64,000 bases of DNA from contig NZ_JRUQ01000044.1 in NCBI RefSeq assembly GCF_000773975.1, positions 62,001-126,000 of the forward strand, written 5' to 3'. This document shows positions 60,771-64,000 of the stretch, piece after piece. This DNA is from Erwinia typographi. GTDB lineage: Bacteria; Pseudomonadota; Gammaproteobacteria; Enterobacterales; Enterobacteriaceae. Position numbers and translations under genes: made by a program. A model generated the notes under the pieces. The model saw only the letters and a list, made by a program, of their open reading frames with translations, searched no databases and had not been told where the DNA came from. Position 1 is the stretch's first letter; every line of letters starts with the position of its first letter.

Positions 60771-61793
60771 ATGCAACCTCTTAGCGGCCCCGGCGATCGT
60801 ATTACGGTCGATGCCAAACCAGGCACCCCTCGCCCAGGCCCGGGAGATCAACCGCTGACGCCCGTTCAGCGCACCACGCTGGAAAGACTGATCGTCAAAA
60901 TTATGTCGCTAAGCTCGCTGAAATCAGCCGAGCTGTGGGCCGGGCTGCGCCATGAAGTTGGGGTGAAAAACGATGCGGGCCTGCTGGCGCGCCATTTCCC
61001 GGCGGCAGAGCAGTTTCTGAATACCCGCCTGTCGCAGGTGCAGAATTCCCACGCCACCCGCCAGCTATTCCAACAGCTGACCGATCTGCTGCCTCAGGGC
61101 AACAACCGCCAGGCGGTGAGCGACTTTATCCGCCAGCAGTTTGGTCATACGGTGCTCAGCTCGCTGACGCCGGACCAGCTGCGCCAGGTGCTGACCATGC
61201 TGCAAAATGGTCAGATAGCGATCCCGCAGCCCCAGCAGAACCGCATATCGGACCGGACGCTGCTGCCTGCGGAACACCATACGCTGAATCAGCAGATCTC
61301 CCGCCTGGCCGCCGCCACCGGGGAACAGCCGGTCAAGCTGTGGGCCGCCGCCATGAAGGTGGTGAACCTGCACAGCGGCGATCCTATCCCCTCGCGCCTG
61401 TTCCCTCTGCTGACCCAGTATTTACAGGTCAGCCAGACGCTGAGCCAGCAAGCCGCGCCTACGCTGCCAATGCTGCTCGCCTCGCTGAAAGTGCCGCCGG
61501 ACCACGCCGAGCAGCACATGCTGGAAGAAGCCAGCCAGCTGCGTTTTCAGCAGCCGCCGCAGGCGATCCTCACCACCGCCCAGGCGCAGGACCTGATGAA
61601 CCTGCTGTTTGCCCGTCGCGCAGAACGCCAGCGCGAGCAGCTGCTGGCCGACAGCGAACTCCATCCGCAGCCGATTGCTGCCCCGCTGTTTGGCTATGTG
61701 CCGTCGGTGCTACAACCGATTGTGAACCGCCCGGCATTCACCGCCTTCGCCGTTATCGTGCTGATTGTCTTTCTGATGTGGATGTTCCTCTGA
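60771..61793 (+). CDS. flk: Flk, flagellar regulator / membrane protein
   Basis: From ATG 60771 (MQPLSGPGDRITVD), with GAAGGA upstream, the protein has 340 residues (E. coli 331). A long soluble part is followed by one C-terminal membrane anchor (about 318-339: FTAFAVIVLIVFLMWMFL). Conserved blocks: ELWAGLRHEVGV, LLARHFPAAEQFL, GNNRQAVSDFIRQQFG, IPQPQQNR..DRTLLPAEH. In Salmonella and E. coli Flk prevents premature export of late flagellar proteins. It has moved away from pdxB here. Confidence 0.93.
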   Translation: MQPLSGPGDRITVDAKPGTPRPGPGDQPLTPVQRTTLERLIVKIMSLSSLKSAELWAGLRHEVGVKNDAGLLARHFPAAEQFLNTRLSQVQNSHATRQLFQQLTDLLPQGNNRQAVSDFIRQQFGHTVLSSLTPDQLRQVLTMLQNGQIAIPQPQQNRISDRTLLPAEHHTLNQQISRLAAATGEQPVKLWAAAMKVVNLHSGDPIPSRLFPLLTQYLQVSQTLSQQAAPTLPMLLASLKVPPDHAEQHMLEEASQLRFQQPPQAILTTAQAQDLMNLLFARRAERQREQLLADSELHPQPIAAPLFGYVPSVLQPIVNRPAFTAFAVIVLIVFLMWMFL

Positions 61794-61797
61794 GGCG

Positions 61798-62250
61798 TTA
61801 GCAGCCGCACCCTTCCTTTGTAGACTGCGAAGGCCATTCGCCGGGGGCATCTCCCTGCGCGACCGGGTGATGGTCGCGCAGCCAGAAATCCAGCCCGCCA
61901 ATCAGCTCTTTCACCCGATAACCTGCCGCCGCCAGCTTCAAGGCGCCTTTGGTTGAACCATTGCAACCGATGCCGTCGCAGTAGGTCACGTAGACTTTTT
62001 CCCTGTCCAGCGCGGCCAGCGTTTCTGCGGTCATCATCCGGTGAGGAAAACTCACCGCGCCACAAATATGCCCAGCGCGATACTGCTCTACCGAACGGGT
62101 ATCGATAACCCCGATCGCCACGATCCCGTTAGCCAAATCCTGCGCCGTATCCCAGGCATCGGCATAATGAGCCAGCTTGTCCCTGAGAAGGGCTTCGCTT
62201 TGCTGAGCGGAAAACGGTGGAAACGCCAGTACGGCGGACGTTGCGGTCAT
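61798..62250 (-). CDS. Rhodanese-like domain protein
   Basis: A 150-residue single-domain rhodanese. N-terminal CH2A-like region GVIDTRSVEQYRAGHICGAVSFPHR, active-site segment VYVTYCDGIGCNGSTKGALKLAAAGYRVKELIGG with two cysteines in the loop region, and a C-terminal CGC tail. Rhodanese-like proteins carry sulfur on a cysteine persulfide; this protein's acceptor is unknown. Divergent from a MocR-type regulator 73 bases away, so probably its target. Four bases from flk, convergent. Confidence 0.85.
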   Translation of the reverse strand: MTATSAVLAFPPFSAQQSEALLRDKLAHYADAWDTAQDLANGIVAIGVIDTRSVEQYRAGHICGAVSFPHRMMTAETLAALDREKVYVTYCDGIGCNGSTKGALKLAAAGYRVKELIGGLDFWLRDHHPVAQGDAPGEWPSQSTKEGCGC

Positions 62251-62323
62251 GGTAACTCCTTTGATTAAGATATCAGCAGATGATACGGTTAATTGGCCTT
62301 AGTCATAACACCCATTTTAAGAG

Positions 62324-63775
62324 ATGGATAAGACCATTATGCCGCAGACCACGGTTCCCTATATCCAGCTGTTCCAGGCAGAAAAAGGCCAGACCCGTCG
62401 CGACAAGCTCTGCGGCACGCTGCGCCAGCTGATCGCCAGCGGCACGCTGAAAAAAGGCGAGCGTTTACCCTCTTCTCGCCTACTGGCCAGCGATCTTTCG
62501 CTGTCGCGAGTGACGGTGGAAGCGGCCTACGCGCAGCTTGAAAGCGAGGGCTATCTCTACCGCAAAACGGGGAAAGGGACTTTTGTGGCGGTCGCACTCA
62601 CCGAACGTCGTCCCGAAAAAAAAGCGCCTGAGCCTGCCAGCGTAAAGCTCTCCTCCCGTGGTAAGACCATTGTGGCGACGGGCGGCTGCCATGACCCGCT
62701 GTTTCCGCACGCCTTTGCCGCAGGATCGCCGGATTTGCGCGCCTTTCCTCATGCCGTCTGGCGCAGGTTAACCAACCAGCGGCTTCGCCACGCGCCGGAA
62801 GAGTGGATGCGCTATGGTCCTCCGCAGGGCGTTACCCTTTTACAGGAGGCCGTTGCCCGCTATCTTGGGCAGTCGCGCGGCGTCCGTTGCGAACCTGAAC
62901 AGGTGATGGTGCTCACCAGCTCACAGCAAGCTTTGCAGATGCTCGCGCTACTGTTATGCGATCCGGGTGATGAGGTCTGGCTGGAGGAGCCGGGCTACAG
63001 CGGCGCCCGCAATGCGTTTATCAGCGCCGGAGCCCGTATCGGCACCATGCCGCTGGATGAAGAAGGCGCCACGATACCCGATATCCCCGCCCCGGCCAGG
63101 CTGGTCTACCTTACCCCTTCTCATCAGTATCCCACCGGCGTCACCATGAGTTTACAGCGCCGTCTGCAGTGGCTGGCGTTCGCCCGCCGCCAGGGATGCT
63201 GGCTGCTGGAGGATGATTATGACAGCGAATTTTATTACGACGATCAGCCTATGCCTGCGCTTCAGGGGCTCGATGACGCCGGTCGGGTGCTGTACATGGG
63301 GACTTTTTCCAAGGTGCTGTTCCCTTCGCTACGGCTGGCTTATCTCGTGGTGCCGCCGTCCTTAGTCGATCCGCTGTGTAAACTGCGCAGCGTCATGGAT
63401 GGCCACAGCGCCCAGCTGATGCAGGCCGTGACCGCTGATTTTATCAACCACGGGCATTTTCAGGCGCATCTGCGGCTGATGCGTAAGCTCTACGCCAGCC
63501 GTCGTGACCTGCTGCTGGAACAGCTGGCGAACAAGCTGGGCGACCGGCTTCAGCCGCTGAGCCACAGCAGCGGACTTCAGCTGACGGTAGCGCTGCCGCA
63601 GGGCGACGAACGGCGCCTGACGCAGGAGGCGCAGCAGCAGGGAGTGATCCTGCCCAGGCTGTCGCCGTTGTACAGCGGACAGCCCCGCCAGCAAGGATGG
63701 ATACTGGGATTCTCAGCCCTGCAAAGGGCAGAGATTATTCAGGCCGTTGAGAAGCTGGCGCGGCTGCGCTACTGA
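62324..63775 (+). CDS. MocR-type regulator (GntR HTH fused to aminotransferase domain)
   Basis: The 483-residue protein has an N-terminal GntR winged helix (about 25-90: [44 protein letters not shown]) and an aminotransferase-like domain with its PLP lysine in [19 protein letters not shown] and the [13 protein letters not shown] block. This second MocR protein of the window differs in sequence from the one at 36826. Divergent from the rhodanese gene, which it may control; ligand unknown. An alternative ATG lies at 62339. Its stop overlaps the convergent yfcJ end by seven bases. Confidence 0.88.
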   Translation: MDKTIMPQTTVPYIQLFQAEKGQTRRDKLCGTLRQLIASGTLKKGERLPSSRLLASDLSLSRVTVEAAYAQLESEGYLYRKTGKGTFVAVALTERRPEKKAPEPASVKLSSRGKTIVATGGCHDPLFPHAFAAGSPDLRAFPHAVWRRLTNQRLRHAPEEWMRYGPPQGVTLLQEAVARYLGQSRGVRCEPEQVMVLTSSQQALQMLALLLCDPGDEVWLEEPGYSGARNAFISAGARIGTMPLDEEGATIPDIPAPARLVYLTPSHQYPTGVTMSLQRRLQWLAFARRQGCWLLEDDYDSEFYYDDQPMPALQGLDDAGRVLYMGTFSKVLFPSLRLAYLVVPPSLVDPLCKLRSVMDGHSAQLMQAVTADFINHGHFQAHLRLMRKLYASRRDLLLEQLANKLGDRLQPLSHSSGLQLTVALPQGDERRLTQEAQQQGVILPRLSPLYSGQPRQQGWILGFSALQRAEIIQAVEKLARLRY

Positions 63776-64000
63776 CTGCGGGCAAAGTTTAGGGTGACCA
63801 TAATGCCCAGTACTGCACAGGCGGCGCCGGCCAGGTAAACCGATCCGTAACCCATTGAGGTGGCGAGGATGCCGGTGAGCGGCCCGCTTGCGCCGTAGGC
63901 GATATCCTGAAACGCCGAGAAGCCGCCCAGCGCCGTGCCGCGCACCTGCGGGGCGACGCGCTTTACCACCTCCACGCCCAGCGACGGGAAGATCAGGGAG
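63769..64000 (-). CDS. yfcJ: YfcJ, MFS transporter (C-terminal end, cut by window edge)
   Basis: Only the last 76 codons are present. The sequence [21 protein letters not shown], then [15 protein letters not shown] and the following helices, matches the end of the E. coli YfcJ major facilitator protein, which lies next to flk in E. coli too. Function in E. coli is not well defined (efflux type). The frame is open to the right edge. Confidence 0.88.
   Translation of the reverse strand, partial: SLIFPSLGVEVVKRVAPQVRGTALGGFSAFQDIAYGASGPLTGILATSMGYGSVYLAGAACAVLGIMVTLNFARSQ

Overview
The window is a bacterial chromosome segment, almost certainly from the order Enterobacterales. The backbone genes and their order closely follow the Escherichia coli 51-53 minute region: menD-menF-elaB ... 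elaA, the 13-gene nuo operon with fused nuoCD, lrhA, alaA, yfbR, yfbS, yfbT, yfbU, yfbV, ackA-pta, yfcD, yfcF, yfcH, hisJQMP, ubiX, purF-cvpA, dedD-folC-accD-dedA-truA-usg-pdxB, flk and yfcJ. Compared with E. coli, argT, yfcC, yfcG, folX and rbn are missing at their usual places, and several unrelated genes sit between backbone blocks. An Erwiniaceae-type genome (Erwinia/Pantoea/Mixta) is my best guess, made from general resemblance only. No rRNA, tRNA, CRISPR array, prophage or insertion sequence was seen.

Layout. 1-2300: menaquinone genes and elaB. 2400-7560: accessory block between elaB and elaA (VOC-fold protein, LysR regulator, periplasmic glucan protein opgD, TetR regulator, aldo/keto reductase). 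7761-8210: elaA. 8319-23414: complex I operon on the minus strand, closed by a strong terminator. 24085-27960: lrhA and alaA separated by about 1 kb of non-coding DNA, then yfbR. 27963-31643: yfbS, yfbT, yfbU, yfbV. 31977-35393: acetate pathway genes ackA and pta, with a terminator-like hairpin between them. 35463-42970: accessory nitrogen-compound cassette (PotA-like ATPase, MocR regulator, GABA-type aminotransferase, binding protein, two permeases), in which the first permease gene carries an in-frame TAA. 43052-58694: backbone again (yfcD to pdxB), including the histidine transporter and the purF, accD and folC group. 58782-60595: AraC regulator and EamA exporter. 60771-64000: flk, a rhodanese-like gene, a second MocR regulator and the end of yfcJ.

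The most interesting signals are regulatory. There is a good sigma-54 (-24/-12) element with NtrC-like sites in front of hisJ, and a second sigma-54 element of the same half-site form (TGGCAT-N5-CTGCA) in front of the binding-protein gene of the accessory cassette. An NtrC-like 17-mer lies upstream of that cassette's ATPase. Together these suggest two uptake modules in this window that respond to nitrogen limitation, one of them apparently disabled by a nonsense codon. I see no convincing entirely new class of system. The genes are recognisable families, and the novelty lies in arrangement, regulation and the broken permease.
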